Assembly: GCA_905212515.1 (NCBI GenBank)
Contig: CAJMEU010000119.1
Coordinates: forward strand, 1 to 9,197
DNA from: an uncultured Oscillospiraceae bacterium
Lineage (GTDB): Bacteria; Bacillota; Clostridia; Oscillospirales; Ruminococcaceae
Length of the DNA: 9,197 bases
Direction of reading: 5' to 3'
Below are positions 1 through 6,478 of the stretch, piece by piece (within the stretch, counting starts at the first letter, position 1; each line of letters begins with the position of its first letter). The translations under genes and the position numbers were made by a program. The notes beneath the pieces are model-generated. The model ran no database searches. It was not told the origin of the DNA and was given only the letters and a program-made list of their open reading frames with translations.

Positions 1-138
1 CGCTCCCTATCACATAAATTCGGCGGGCCCCCGCGGGGCGGCCCCGGCCCCCCCCCCCCACCATCGCCTTCCCGCCCGCCCCCCCCCCCCCCCGGGCCCC
101 CCCGCCCCCCCCGGGGCCCATGGGAAAGGAGCGATCAG
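1..138. other. C-homopolymer-rich leader, probable sequence or assembly artefact
   Basis: No gene can be supported here. The stretch is extremely strand-biased, with C runs at 48-59 (12), 79-93 (15), 97-103 (7) and 105-112 (8) separated by short G blocks. Such runs are rare in bacterial chromosomes and typical of low-quality or collapsed sequence at a contig end. A GC-rich hairpin such as an intergenic terminator may lie underneath, since short complementary CCCC/GGGG blocks are present around 28-46, but the bases are not reliable enough to fold. The expected upstream neighbour, a major tail protein, is not visible; a TAA at 15-17 could be its stop codon, but this is a guess. Normal-looking sequence resumes at the ribosome binding site at 125-131. 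Confidence 0.6.
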
Positions 139-525
139 ATGACGCTTTCCATTGAGACGCGCACGCTGCAGGTGCCGGTGGTGCGCGACGGACAGGCCGT
201 GGGCTCCCTGACCCTGCGGCCGGACGACACGGCCTTTTTGGAGCGCTTTTACGCCCTGGGCCAGAAGCTGGCCGCGCGGCGCGGCGCGCTGGGGCAGGCG
301 GGGACCGGAGCGGGCGGCGCGCCCGAACAGGCCCTGGCCGAACTGGCACGGCTGTGCCTGGGCGTGCGCGCCGACATCGACGAGGCCTTCGGGCCAGGCA
401 CCAGCAGCCTGGTATTCGGCGAGGAGGGCTGCTCGCCCTCGGCGCTGGAGCAGTTTTTCACCGGCGTGGCCGAGGTGCTGAAAGCCGAGCGCCAGGCCCT
501 GCTGGGCAGCTATCTGGACGAATGA
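139..525 (+). CDS. Phage tail assembly chaperone-like protein
   Basis: A 128-residue protein likely to act as the tail assembly chaperone that binds the tape measure protein before the tail tube polymerises around it. What is seen: a short beta-rich N-terminus, a charged helical middle, then the segment DIDEAFGPGTSSLVFGEEG (about residues 79-97) and a helical C-terminus. A 'D-E-x-F-G-x-G-T' segment followed by helices is typical of Firmicutes siphovirus chaperones, but this is recognition from memory rather than an alignment. Position supports it: it lies two genes upstream of the tape measure gene, where chaperones normally sit. The start is an ATG with AAAGGAG at 125-131, seven bases upstream. 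Its stop overlaps the next start as ATGA at 522-525, indicating translational coupling. The family assignment is moderate; the coding call is firm. Confidence 0.75.
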   Translation: MTLSIETRTLQVPVVRDGQAVGSLTLRPDDTAFLERFYALGQKLAARRGALGQAGTGAGGAPEQALAELARLCLGVRADIDEAFGPGTSSLVFGEEGCSPSALEQFFTGVAEVLKAERQALLGSYLDE

Positions 526-1094
526 GCGGCCCCGCGCTGTACGCCCTGCCGCCGGACAGCGTGGCGGTGGGCGGCGCGCGCTACGCGCTGAACACGGGCC
601 ACCGCACGGCGCTGCGGGCCCTGGCCGCGCTGGAGGACGGGCGGCTGGCGGTATTCGAGCAGCAGGGCCTGCTGCTGCGCCTGCTGTACAAGGGCACGGT
701 GCCGCCGGCGGGCGACGAGGCCCTGCGCGCCGCGGTATGGTTCCTGAACTGCGGCCGGGAGGACCCGGGGCCCCAGGGGCCGCGGGTGTACAGCTTTTCC
801 GGGGACGGGCCGCTGATCTACGCGGCCATGCAGAAGAGCTGCGGCGTGGACCTGTGGGGGCCGGAGATCCACTGGTGGCGCTTCGCGGCGCTGCTGGCGG
901 ACATCGGCGAGGACACGCTGTTCGCCCGGGTGGTGTACCTGCGGCGCCAGCGGGCCCTGGGCCGGCTGACGCCGGCCGAGCGCCGGGCGGCCGCCGCCCT
1001 GGGCCCCCTGCTGGACCTGCCCGGGGACAGCGCGCCGCGCGGGGAAGAGGCGGCCTTTTTTAACTGCCTGCGCAAAGGAGGAACGGCAACATGA
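522..1094 (+). CDS. Phage Gp15 family tail protein
   Basis: A 190-residue protein resembling the bacteriophage Gp15 family, found in Firmicutes prophages between the tail chaperone and the tape measure gene and probably involved in tail assembly. The clearest signature is PLIYAAMQKSCGVDLWGPEIHWWRF spread over about residues 96-120: an acidic residue and loop, then IYAA, GVDL and the HWW-[KR]-F core, followed by a helix with LLADIGEDT. An upstream W-F-x-N-C-G segment fits the WFLxCG seen before this block in relatives. The frame is open further upstream to 354, but ATG at 522 is chosen because it forms an ATGA overlap with the previous gene. There is no good Shine-Dalgarno there, which fits reinitiation by terminating ribosomes. 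The reading is -1 relative to the previous gene, the geometry used for frameshifted chaperone pairs in other phages, though no canonical slippery heptamer was found. Confidence 0.85.
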   Translation: MSGPALYALPPDSVAVGGARYALNTGHRTALRALAALEDGRLAVFEQQGLLLRLLYKGTVPPAGDEALRAAVWFLNCGREDPGPQGPRVYSFSGDGPLIYAAMQKSCGVDLWGPEIHWWRFAALLADIGEDTLFARVVYLRRQRALGRLTPAERRAAAALGPLLDLPGDSAPRGEEAAFFNCLRKGGTAT

Positions 1095-2536
1095 CAGACG
1101 AGACACACAAACGGCAGCAAGAGGCACTGGCCGGGCCGGTGCTGGCCGTATGCACGGCCCTGGACGGCGCGGCCGACAGCGCCCATCGGGCCGCCAAGGC
1201 CCAAGCCGCCCTGGCCAAGGCCACGGCCCAGGCGGTGAAAGCGGCCAAAAACGCCATCCGCGGCTTTGACGAGCTGCACCTGGCCGCCCAGGATGAGGAA
1301 GAGGCGGCGAAAAAAAGCGCAGCCGCGAAAAAAAGCGGCGGCGGCAGCGGACAGAAGGCCGGACAGGAGGCGGGGTTCCGCCTGGACAGGGCCAGCTGGG
1401 ACGGCGTCAAGCTGGCCCTGGAGACGCTGTACGCGCCGGCCATCGAGAGCTGGCAGAGGGCTTTCGCCCAGATCCGCGAGGCGGCGCAGGACAGCTTTGC
1501 CCGCATGGGAGAGGCGGCCCGGGGCCTGTGGGACGGCGCGCTGTGGCCGCTGCTGCAAAGCCTGGGACTGGAGGTGGTTCCGGGCATTGTGAACAGCATC
1601 AGCCAGGCGCTGGCCCCTTTGGCCGGCGGAGCGGGCGCGGGCGTGCTGACGGCCCTGGCCGCAGCCTTTGAGACCCTGTGCGGGCTGTTCCAGAGTTTGT
1701 ACGACACGGTGCTGGAACCGGTGATGACCCACATCGGCACCGCGCTGAGCGAGGTGTGGCAGCAGCACGCGGTGCCGGTGTTCGAGGCGCTGGGCAGCCT
1801 GCTGGCCGAGGCGGGCGGCGCGGTGGCCGCCTTTTGGACGGAGGTGGTGGCGCCGCTGCTGGACAGCCTGGTAAACACCTTCGGCCCCGTGGTGGCCGGC
1901 GTGCTGAACGCGGCCGGCGACGTATTCGCGGGCTTTTTGGCCGCGGCGGCCGACGTGCTGGGCGGCGTGGTGGAGGCGCTGCGCGGCGTGGTGCGGTTTT
2001 TGCAGGGCGTGTTCACCGGCGATTGGCGGGCCGCCTGGGAGGGCGTCAGGGAGATCTTTGCCGGCGTCTGGGACGCGGTGACGACCCTGGCCAAAAGCGC
2101 GGTGAACGGCATCATCGGCTGTGTGAACGCCCTGCTGCGGGGGGTGGCCGCAGGGGTGAACGGCGTGGCCGGCGCGCTGAACGCCATCCGCGTCACCGTG
2201 CCCGACTGGGTGCCCGTGTACGGCGGGCGGGCCTTCGGCATCAATCTGCCCACGGTGACGGCGCCGCAGATCCCCTATCTGGCCAAGGGCGCGGTGATCC
2301 CGCCCAACGCGGCCTTTTTGGCCGTGCTGGGCGACCAGAAAAGCGGCCGCAACCTGGAGGCGCCCGAGCGCCTGCTGCGGCAGATCGTGCGGGAGGAGAG
2401 CGCCGGCGCCGAGGCCTTCACCGCCAGCCAGCCGGTGGAGCTGAGCCTGGACGGCGAGGTGTTCTACCGCGCCATGATGGAGATCCAGGCGCGCCGCGGC
2501 GTGCGGATGGGGGGTGCCTTTGCCGATGCCCGATAA
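1091..2536 (+). CDS. Phage tail tape measure protein (short)
   Basis: A 481-residue tape measure protein, which sets tail length and is ejected through the tube with the DNA. In order: an Ala/Lys-rich N-terminal helix ending in AIRGFDELH (about 55-63), the block seen as 'AxxxFDEL/I' near the front of many Firmicutes tape measure proteins; a charged low-complexity linker (67-94); a long hydrophobic, Ala/Gly/Val-rich helical region with possible membrane-active segments (about 155-350), including GDWRAAWEGVREIFAGVW (310-327); and a C-terminal block IPYLAKGAVIPPNAAFLAVLGD (394-415), the standard 'LAKGAVIPPNxxFLAVLGDQ' ending of this family. The start has AAAGGAGG at 1074-1081, nine bases upstream, and overlaps the previous stop as ATGA. 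It is short for the family, which often has 700 to over 1000 residues, so an internal deletion or a naturally short tail is possible. The identification rests on the two blocks and on gene order. Confidence 0.88.
   Translation: MTDETHKRQQEALAGPVLAVCTALDGAADSAHRAAKAQAALAKATAQAVKAAKNAIRGFDELHLAAQDEEEAAKKSAAAKKSGGGSGQKAGQEAGFRLDRASWDGVKLALETLYAPAIESWQRAFAQIREAAQDSFARMGEAARGLWDGALWPLLQSLGLEVVPGIVNSISQALAPLAGGAGAGVLTALAAAFETLCGLFQSLYDTVLEPVMTHIGTALSEVWQQHAVPVFEALGSLLAEAGGAVAAFWTEVVAPLLDSLVNTFGPVVAGVLNAAGDVFAGFLAAAADVLGGVVEALRGVVRFLQGVFTGDWRAAWEGVREIFAGVWDAVTTLAKSAVNGIIGCVNALLRGVAAGVNGVAGALNAIRVTVPDWVPVYGGRAFGINLPTVTAPQIPYLAKGAVIPPNAAFLAVLGDQKSGRNLEAPERLLRQIVREESAGAEAFTASQPVELSLDGEVFYRAMMEIQARRGVRMGGAFADAR
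1305..1340 (+). repeat. Tandem AAKKS-encoding repeat with two A7 tracts
   Basis: Within the linker of the tape measure gene, two copies of GCGAAAAAAAGCG lie 18 bases apart, with A7 runs at 1310-1316 and 1328-1334. They encode a repeated Ala-Lys-Lys-Ser unit. In DNA of about 70% GC the A7 runs stand out. The codon phase is AAA-AAA-AGC, so neither is a canonical -1 slippery heptamer, but such runs can promote polymerase slippage. Confidence 0.7.
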
Positions 2537-2951
2537 GCGCGCGTTTTTGTATTTGGACGCGGGGCCGGACGTATCGCCCAGCGCCCACGCGGTAGCGGTG
2601 CCCTACCCCACCGCCGGCAGCGCCGCCTTTGAGACGGCCCGCATGGTGGACGCGGCCCGCAACGCCAACGGCGAGATGGTGGGCCGCCTGGTGGGCCGCA
2701 GCAGCGACAAGCAGACCCTGGGCTGGCACCGCATCGCCTGCGCGGACTGGTGGGCTATGCACCGCTGGTTCGAGGACGGGCACTTCACCTTTTACTGCCA
2801 TTATTTTGACCACAACACCGGGGTTTGGCGCACGCGGCTGTTCTATTTGGGCGACGTGCGCGCCAACCCCGTGCACGTGGACGAGGCCACGGGCGTGCCG
2901 GCCTGGTATGAGGACGCCTCGTTCAGCGTGATCGACTGCGGGGTGGTGTGA
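2526..2951 (+). CDS. DUF6711-like phage distal tail protein
   Basis: A 141-residue protein located between the tape measure and hub genes, where distal tail or baseplate connector proteins sit. The core RNANGEMVGRLVGRS (about residues 43-57), a downstream FYCHYFDHNTG and RTRLFYLGD, and a C-terminal WYEDASFSVIDCG match my memory of the DUF6711 pattern: 'RNANG-x-M', a beta strand, 'T-K-x-F-Y-x-G-D' and 'W-x-x-L-S-F-N-x-I'. These are proteins of unknown biochemical role found in Clostridia and Bacilli prophage tails. Two starts are possible: GTG at 2514 and ATG at 2526. ATG is preferred because the G-rich stretch at 2506-2514 can serve as its ribosome binding site, and the gene then overlaps the tape measure stop by 11 bases. 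An alternative function is a small distal tail (Dit-like) ring protein. Confidence 0.75.
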   Translation: MPDKRAFLYLDAGPDVSPSAHAVAVPYPTAGSAAFETARMVDAARNANGEMVGRLVGRSSDKQTLGWHRIACADWWAMHRWFEDGHFTFYCHYFDHNTGVWRTRLFYLGDVRANPVHVDEATGVPAWYEDASFSVIDCGVV

Positions 2952-4795
2952 TGCAGCCGGTGAGCAGCGCCTATCGGCGCGAACAGAAAAAGGCCATGGC
3001 CGCGCCGGCCCGCGTGCGCATCCGCTTTGTGGCCGGCGGGCCGGACGCCGCCGGGGAGAGCGGCGACACGGGCCACACGGCCTGGAGCCGCCTGGACGCC
3101 CTGTCCCTGGCCGAAGTGCCGGCGGACGCGGCCTACGCCACGCTGGAACCGGGCCGCACGCGGGCGGACGGGCACCTGCGCGCTTTGCCCGACGACGCGG
3201 CCGACTACGGCAACGAAGGGTTCGTGTCCGACGCGCTGAGCGGCGCGGACGGCACGTTCGCCGCAGCCCCGGCGCTGTGGTTCCGCTTCGGCGCCCCCCA
3301 GGAGGCGCCGGGCCTGACGCTGGCCTTCGACGAGGCCGCCGGGGAGTGGCCCGCCGAGGTGCGGGTGGCCGTACTGGACGGCGCGGGCCGTCCGCTGCTG
3401 GACGAGGCCTTTTTCCCTCAGAGCCCGGTGCTGGACATCCGCCGTCCCCTGGACGGCTTCCGGCAGGTGCGCATCACCTTTGCCCGCTGTGCGCCCCGGC
3501 GGCGGGCCCGCCTTTCCCGCATTAGCTTCGGCACCGAGGTGACGCTGGAGGGCGCGGGCCTTTGCGCGGTGCGCCAGGTGCTGGAGGTGGACCCCATCGG
3601 CCGGCGCCTGCCGGAGAACAGCCTGGCCTTTTCCGTGGTGAATGTGAACCAGCTTTCACCGGGCGGCGGCGGGCATTCCTACGACCCGGACGACCCGGGC
3701 GGGCTGTGGGAATACCTGGATAAAAACCGGCCCGTGGAGCTGCGCTGGGGCCAGGAGCTGGCCGGCGGGGACGGGCAGGCGGCCGTGGAATGGCTGGCCG
3801 GCGGGCACTATTACCTGACGGGCCGGCCCAAGGTGCAGGGGCTGCTGGCCCGCTTTACCGCCCGGGACCTGCTGGGGGCCCTGGAAGCGCCTTTTGAAAA
3901 GGGCGTGTACGCGCCCGCCGGCCGCAGCCTGTACGACCTGGCGCTGGACGTGCTGACGGACGAGGGCCTGCCCGGCGTGCTGCGCCTGGCCCGCCCCTGG
4001 CGTTTGTGGGAGGGGCTGCGGGACATCCGCACCACCGCCCCCCTGCCCGCCCGAAGCGGCCGGGAATGCCTGCAGCTGCTGGCCCACGCGGGGCGCTGCG
4101 CGCTGTACACAGCGCGGGACGGCGCCATCTGCATCCAGCCCCTGCCCCAGGCGGACACGGGGCTGGCCCTGGGCCCGGCGGACATGCTGGGCGAAGCCCT
4201 GGTGGACAAGACCGCCCGCCCCGGCGCTGTGCGCTGCGCGGTATACCGCGCCCGCCCCAGGGCCGAGGAAAGCGAGCTGTACGCCGCGGTGATCCCCGTG
4301 GAGGGCGAGGCGCGGGTGCACATCACCTACGCCGCCAGCATGGGCCAGCAGGCGGCGGTGAGCGGCGCGGGCATCGCCCTGGCCGAGGCCCGCCTGTACG
4401 CCCAGGCGGCCGACCTCACGCTGACCGGCACGGGCGAGGCCCGCTTGACGGTGACGGGCCACGCTCTGGCCTGGGACAAAAGCTGGGCGTCCGTGCCCGG
4501 CGAGGGGGACGGCGCGGCGGCGGAGTTCGACAATCCGCTGCTGACCAGCCCGGCCATGGCCCTGGAAACGGCGCGCTGGGCCCTTTCCCACCTGGGGCTG
4601 CGCAGCACCTATTCCTTTGAGACGCGCGGCTGCCCCGAGGCCGACCCGCTGGACGTGTTCGGCCTGACCGGGGCCTTCGGCGCCGGGCCCGCGCGCATTT
4701 TGCGGTGCGAGACCACCTACAGTGGGGCGCTGCGCACCAAACTGACGGCCAAGCGCCTTCCGGGCGCCGGGGCCGCGAAAGGAGGCGGCCTATGA
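2951..4795 (+). CDS. Phage tail hub / tail-associated baseplate protein
   Basis: A 614-residue protein, the largest in the module and probably the baseplate hub or tail-tip protein. N-terminal part (about 88-195): GFVSDALSGADGTF, a beta-rich stretch with GLTLAFDEAAGEWPAEV, and RRRARLSRISFG. These strand and turn motifs recur at the start of tail-tip proteins in gut Clostridia prophages and suggest a beta-sandwich module. Middle (about 200-330): YDPDDPGGLWEYL, WLAGGHYYLTGRP, FTARDLLGALEAPF and GVYAPAGRSLYDLALDVL, resembling hub-domain folds of Gp37-like tail proteins. The remainder (about 365-590) is beta-rich with an SGRECLQLLAHAG helix. No lysozyme or peptidase motif is visible. ATG at 2951 overlaps the previous stop as TGATG; the GTG at 2948 is an alternative. 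The site has only a weak G-rich ribosome binding site, so coupling is likely. The tail-tip role is inferred from order and motifs. Confidence 0.75.
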   Translation: MQPVSSAYRREQKKAMAAPARVRIRFVAGGPDAAGESGDTGHTAWSRLDALSLAEVPADAAYATLEPGRTRADGHLRALPDDAADYGNEGFVSDALSGADGTFAAAPALWFRFGAPQEAPGLTLAFDEAAGEWPAEVRVAVLDGAGRPLLDEAFFPQSPVLDIRRPLDGFRQVRITFARCAPRRRARLSRISFGTEVTLEGAGLCAVRQVLEVDPIGRRLPENSLAFSVVNVNQLSPGGGGHSYDPDDPGGLWEYLDKNRPVELRWGQELAGGDGQAAVEWLAGGHYYLTGRPKVQGLLARFTARDLLGALEAPFEKGVYAPAGRSLYDLALDVLTDEGLPGVLRLARPWRLWEGLRDIRTTAPLPARSGRECLQLLAHAGRCALYTARDGAICIQPLPQADTGLALGPADMLGEALVDKTARPGAVRCAVYRARPRAEESELYAAVIPVEGEARVHITYAASMGQQAAVSGAGIALAEARLYAQAADLTLTGTGEARLTVTGHALAWDKSWASVPGEGDGAAAEFDNPLLTSPAMALETARWALSHLGLRSTYSFETRGCPEADPLDVFGLTGAFGAGPARILRCETTYSGALRTKLTAKRLPGAGAAKGGGL

Positions 4796-5196
4796 GCTGG
4801 CAGACACCAAAGACAAACTGGCGGACCCAGGACGCGTACCTGGCCGCGGACGACGGGCGCATCCGGGGCAACGCCGACTATCTGCGGGCGTGGGCAAACC
4901 GGATCTGCGCGCCCATGGACGACAGCCCCCTGGGCCAATACGGCGAAGAGGACGTGCTGACGGTAAGCGCCTACAACGCGGTGGAAAACGCGGTGGCGGC
5001 CGTTTGCGGGGAGGTGGGACCGGCGGATTACGCGCCCCGCACGCTGACGGCCGGCGGCCCGGTGTGGGACGCGGCCGACTTGCGCCGCCTGGAGGGGACC
5101 TGTGCGGACCTGAACCGGCGGCTGCTGAGCGCCGAGTACTGCCGTCCGACGCTGCACTTTACTTTGGGAGGCGAGGGATTCGATGCAAAATTATAA
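4792..5196 (+). CDS. Small phage tail-region protein of unknown function
   Basis: A 134-residue protein of unknown function, immediately downstream of the hub gene. It starts MSWQTPKTNWRTQDAYLAAD and continues with RIRGNADYLRAWANRI (about 23-38). An N-terminal 'TPKTxW' followed by 'D-x-x-R-I-x-x-N-x-x-Y-L' is a pattern I recall from many Clostridia prophages just after the tail hub; these proteins have no established function but may belong to the tail tip or fibre attachment. A second mostly helical half includes VSAYNAVENAVAAV (57-70). The frame is open upstream, but ATG at 4792 is chosen because AAAGGAGG (4778-4785) lies six bases before it and it overlaps the hub stop as ATGA. The presence of a gene is firm; its role is only inferred from position. 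Confidence 0.78.
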   Translation: MSWQTPKTNWRTQDAYLAADDGRIRGNADYLRAWANRICAPMDDSPLGQYGEEDVLTVSAYNAVENAVAAVCGEVGPADYAPRTLTAGGPVWDAADLRRLEGTCADLNRRLLSAEYCRPTLHFTLGGEGFDAKL

Positions 5197-5404
5197 AAAC
5201 CTGGTGGTGAACGAGGCCGACGGCTACGCCCGCTACGACCTGCTGGACCGCACCGGCGATTTGATCGCCATGGACGTGATGATGGTGGTGTCCAGCCCGA
5301 TCCTGCAGCAGGGCACGCCCTGGGGCGCGCGGGAGGCCAACGCGCTGCTGGCCCTGGACGACAGCGGCCAGCCGGTGCTGGCCCTGGACGGCGGCACCTA
5401 TTGA
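5183..5404 (+). CDS. Small protein with tail-fibre N-terminus-like motif
   Basis: A 73-residue protein, the last gene of the tail module. The segment SSPILQQGTPWGAREANALL (about 37-56) resembles the 'S-P-x-L-x-x-G-T-P-x-x-A-x-x-x-N' motif near the start of many Firmicutes phage fibre, collar or tail-accessory proteins, where a long fibre shaft would follow. Here the protein stops after DDSGQPVLALDGGTY, so it is either a stand-alone small tail protein or the remnant of a truncated fibre gene. The start is ATG 5183 with GGGAGG at 5166-5171, and it overlaps the previous gene by 14 bases. The stop at 5402-5404 is followed 12 bases later by a terminator, so the operon ends here. Coding is likely from the ribosome binding site, the overlap and conserved-looking codon use. 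Confidence 0.65.
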   Translation: MQNYKNLVVNEADGYARYDLLDRTGDLIAMDVMMVVSSPILQQGTPWGAREANALLALDDSGQPVLALDGGTY

Positions 5405-5416
5405 GGTTCCTCACCC

Positions 5417-5456
5417 AAAAACGCCGGGCGGCCCCAAAGGGCTGCCCGGCGTTTTT
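5417..5456. terminator. Strong bidirectional intrinsic terminator
   Basis: A 14-base-pair stem (5421-5434 with 5439-5452) with one G:U pair at 5430/5443 and a CAAA loop. It is flanked by A5 on the left and T5 on the right, so it works in both directions. It lies 12 bases after the tail operon stop on the plus strand and 16 bases after the AraC gene stop on the minus strand, and so insulates the two convergent units. Confidence 0.92.
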
Positions 5457-5472
5457 GCCGGCGGGTGACCGC

Positions 5473-6390
5473 TCAGCGCGGCCGCACCATCCCGCGATAT
5501 TGCTGCGGCGAAATGCCGTATTCCGATTTGAAGGCACGGTAAAAGGCGGAATACTCCGGGAAGCCGACGGCCAGGCTCACCTGCTCCATCGTACGGCCTT
5601 CGCCGATCAGGCGTTTGGCCTCTACCAGACGCCGCTGCGTGACGCACCGGTAAAAGCTGATGCCCATTTCGCGGTGGAACAGATGGGTGAGTGTGCTCTC
5701 ACTGATATGGAAATAGCGGGCGGTTTCGCCGACAGACAGCTTATGGGCCAAGTTATTTTGGATATAATCCAGCACTTTTTCCTGAAAGTTGGTTTTGGGC
5801 CTTGAGCGCACGGTGTCCGTGTCGCACAGGGCCCTGCCCAGGTGCGACATCAGCTGCACGGTATTCCCCGCCAGGCCCGTCTGCCAGCCGGGGGCCTGCG
5901 TTTCCGCCTCCTGGACCCCTGCATAAAAAAACCGGCATAAATATTCCCACTTTGTATCCTTGGTGCACAGCACGACCGCATGGGCAAAATCGGGCAGGCC
6001 CGGATCAGTTTGGCGAAAAAAATCCACAAGGGCCGTGCTGGCCCAAATTACATAGCGTCCATAGGGGACCTTCACCGGATCGGGCAAAAGAGGGCAGTGG
6101 ATGACGCCCGGCGGGATGAGGATGATATCCCCCGCCTGGACCTGGAACGTCTTTGTGCCCAACAGATAATTTAAGCTCCCCTGCGTGCAGCAGATCAATT
6201 CAAAAAACAGGTGGCTGTGCTGCTCCACATGATCGGCGGTACGGCTGATGTCCTGATGGCTGTCCGCCAAGGGGGAGTCCATCTCCATTTCCTGATAAAA
6301 ATTTCCCAGCCCCTGCGCGTAAAGTTTCTGCCTGGCCTCATCGCGGGAAAGTTCCGCCCCGATCAATTTGGCGGCCTCGCTTCTTTTCAT
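5473..6390 (-). CDS. AraC/XylS family transcriptional regulator
   Basis: A 305-residue AraC-family regulator, expected to bind a small ligand and activate the divergent symporter operon. N-terminal cupin-like ligand domain (about 45-140): HSHLFFELICCTQGSLNYLL (58-77) and FQVQAGDIILIPPGVIHCP (82-100), the usual 'HxHxxxE', 'G' and 'GDxxxIPPxxxH' pattern. C-terminal double helix-turn-helix (about 205-300): LSVGETARYFHISESTLTHLFHREMGISF (first HTH, 218-246) and EQVSLAVGFPEYSAFYRAFKSEYGISPQQYR (second HTH plus AraC signature, 269-299). The frame extends to an ATG at 6423, but ATG at 6390 is preferred because AAAGGGGG (6399-6406) lies eight bases before it and the longer version lacks a ribosome binding site. 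Transcribed away from the symporter gene across a 175-base shared control region. The ligand is unknown, probably the transported compound. Confidence 0.93.
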   Translation of the reverse strand: MKRSEAAKLIGAELSRDEARQKLYAQGLGNFYQEMEMDSPLADSHQDISRTADHVEQHSHLFFELICCTQGSLNYLLGTKTFQVQAGDIILIPPGVIHCPLLPDPVKVPYGRYVIWASTALVDFFRQTDPGLPDFAHAVVLCTKDTKWEYLCRFFYAGVQEAETQAPGWQTGLAGNTVQLMSHLGRALCDTDTVRSRPKTNFQEKVLDYIQNNLAHKLSVGETARYFHISESTLTHLFHREMGISFYRCVTQRRLVEAKRLIGEGRTMEQVSLAVGFPEYSAFYRAFKSEYGISPQQYRGMVRPR

Positions 6391-6398
6391 ATACTTGT

Positions 6399-6406
6399 CC
6401 CCCTTT
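6399..6406 (-). promoter_or_regulatory. Ribosome binding site deciding the AraC gene start
   Basis: Read on the minus strand this is AAAGGGGG, eight bases upstream of ATG at 6390-6388. The alternative upstream ATG (6423-6421) has no purine-rich site before it, so the shorter protein is preferred. Confidence 0.7.
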
Positions 6407-6425
6407 GGCGGCCTTCCTGACATTC

Positions 6426-6454
6426 ATCTTATCAAATCTCTGCCGGATTTACAA
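6426..6454 (-). promoter_or_regulatory. Candidate promoter of the AraC gene
   Basis: On the minus strand TTGTAA (6454-6449) is separated by 17 bases from TAAGAT (6431-6426). Each matches four of six bases of the vegetative consensus. The -35 overlaps the left copy of the proposed operator repeat, which would allow autoregulation. This is a weak-consensus prediction only. Confidence 0.45.
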
Positions 6455-6476
6455 TAAAACCTGCCGTTTTATCAAT
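6440..6476. promoter_or_regulatory. Direct-repeat operator, candidate AraC-family binding site
   Basis: Two 16-base half sites, 6440-6455 and 6461-6476, share CTGCCG-N2-TT-N2-CAAT (12 of 16 identical) with an exact 21-base offset. Direct repeats spaced by about two helical turns are the classic target of dimeric AraC-family activators. The right copy ends two to three bases before the -35 position of the symporter promoter, the class II activation geometry. A 7-base inverted repeat with a 5-base loop (6454-6472, ATAAAAC/GTTTTAT) overlaps the right copy. Binding by the neighbouring regulator is inferred. Confidence 0.6.
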
Positions 6477-6478
6477 TA

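Noticed and set aside
354..521. Possible programmed -1 frameshift joining the chaperone and Gp15 genes
   Set aside because: The downstream frame is open back to 354 and is in the -1 phase, but no X-XXY-YYZ heptamer was found in phase. The T5 run at 454-458 is preceded by G and does not qualify. The ATGA overlap at 522-525 explains the arrangement as coupling.
510..2253. Long minus-strand open frames opposite the Gp15 and tape measure genes
   Set aside because: They arise because the plus-strand genes are very GC-rich and stop codons are rare in other frames. They are of low complexity, lack family motifs and ribosome binding sites, and lie wholly opposite well-supported genes.
3656..4591. 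Minus-strand open frame of about 310 codons opposite the hub gene
   Set aside because: It mirrors GC-rich codon structure of the hub gene, has Gln/Gly/Arg/Ala-rich translation with no recognisable domain, and no promoter or ribosome binding site.
5405..5472. Phage attachment site or tRNA at the tail module boundary
   Set aside because: The space is filled by the terminator hairpin. No tRNA-like sequence or duplicated core was seen within the window, though the partner site would lie outside it.
6454..6472. Inverted repeat ATAAAAC/GTTTTAT as an independent repressor operator or terminator
   Set aside because: The stem is only seven AT-rich pairs and it overlaps the right copy of a better supported direct repeat, so it is noted within that site and not called separately.
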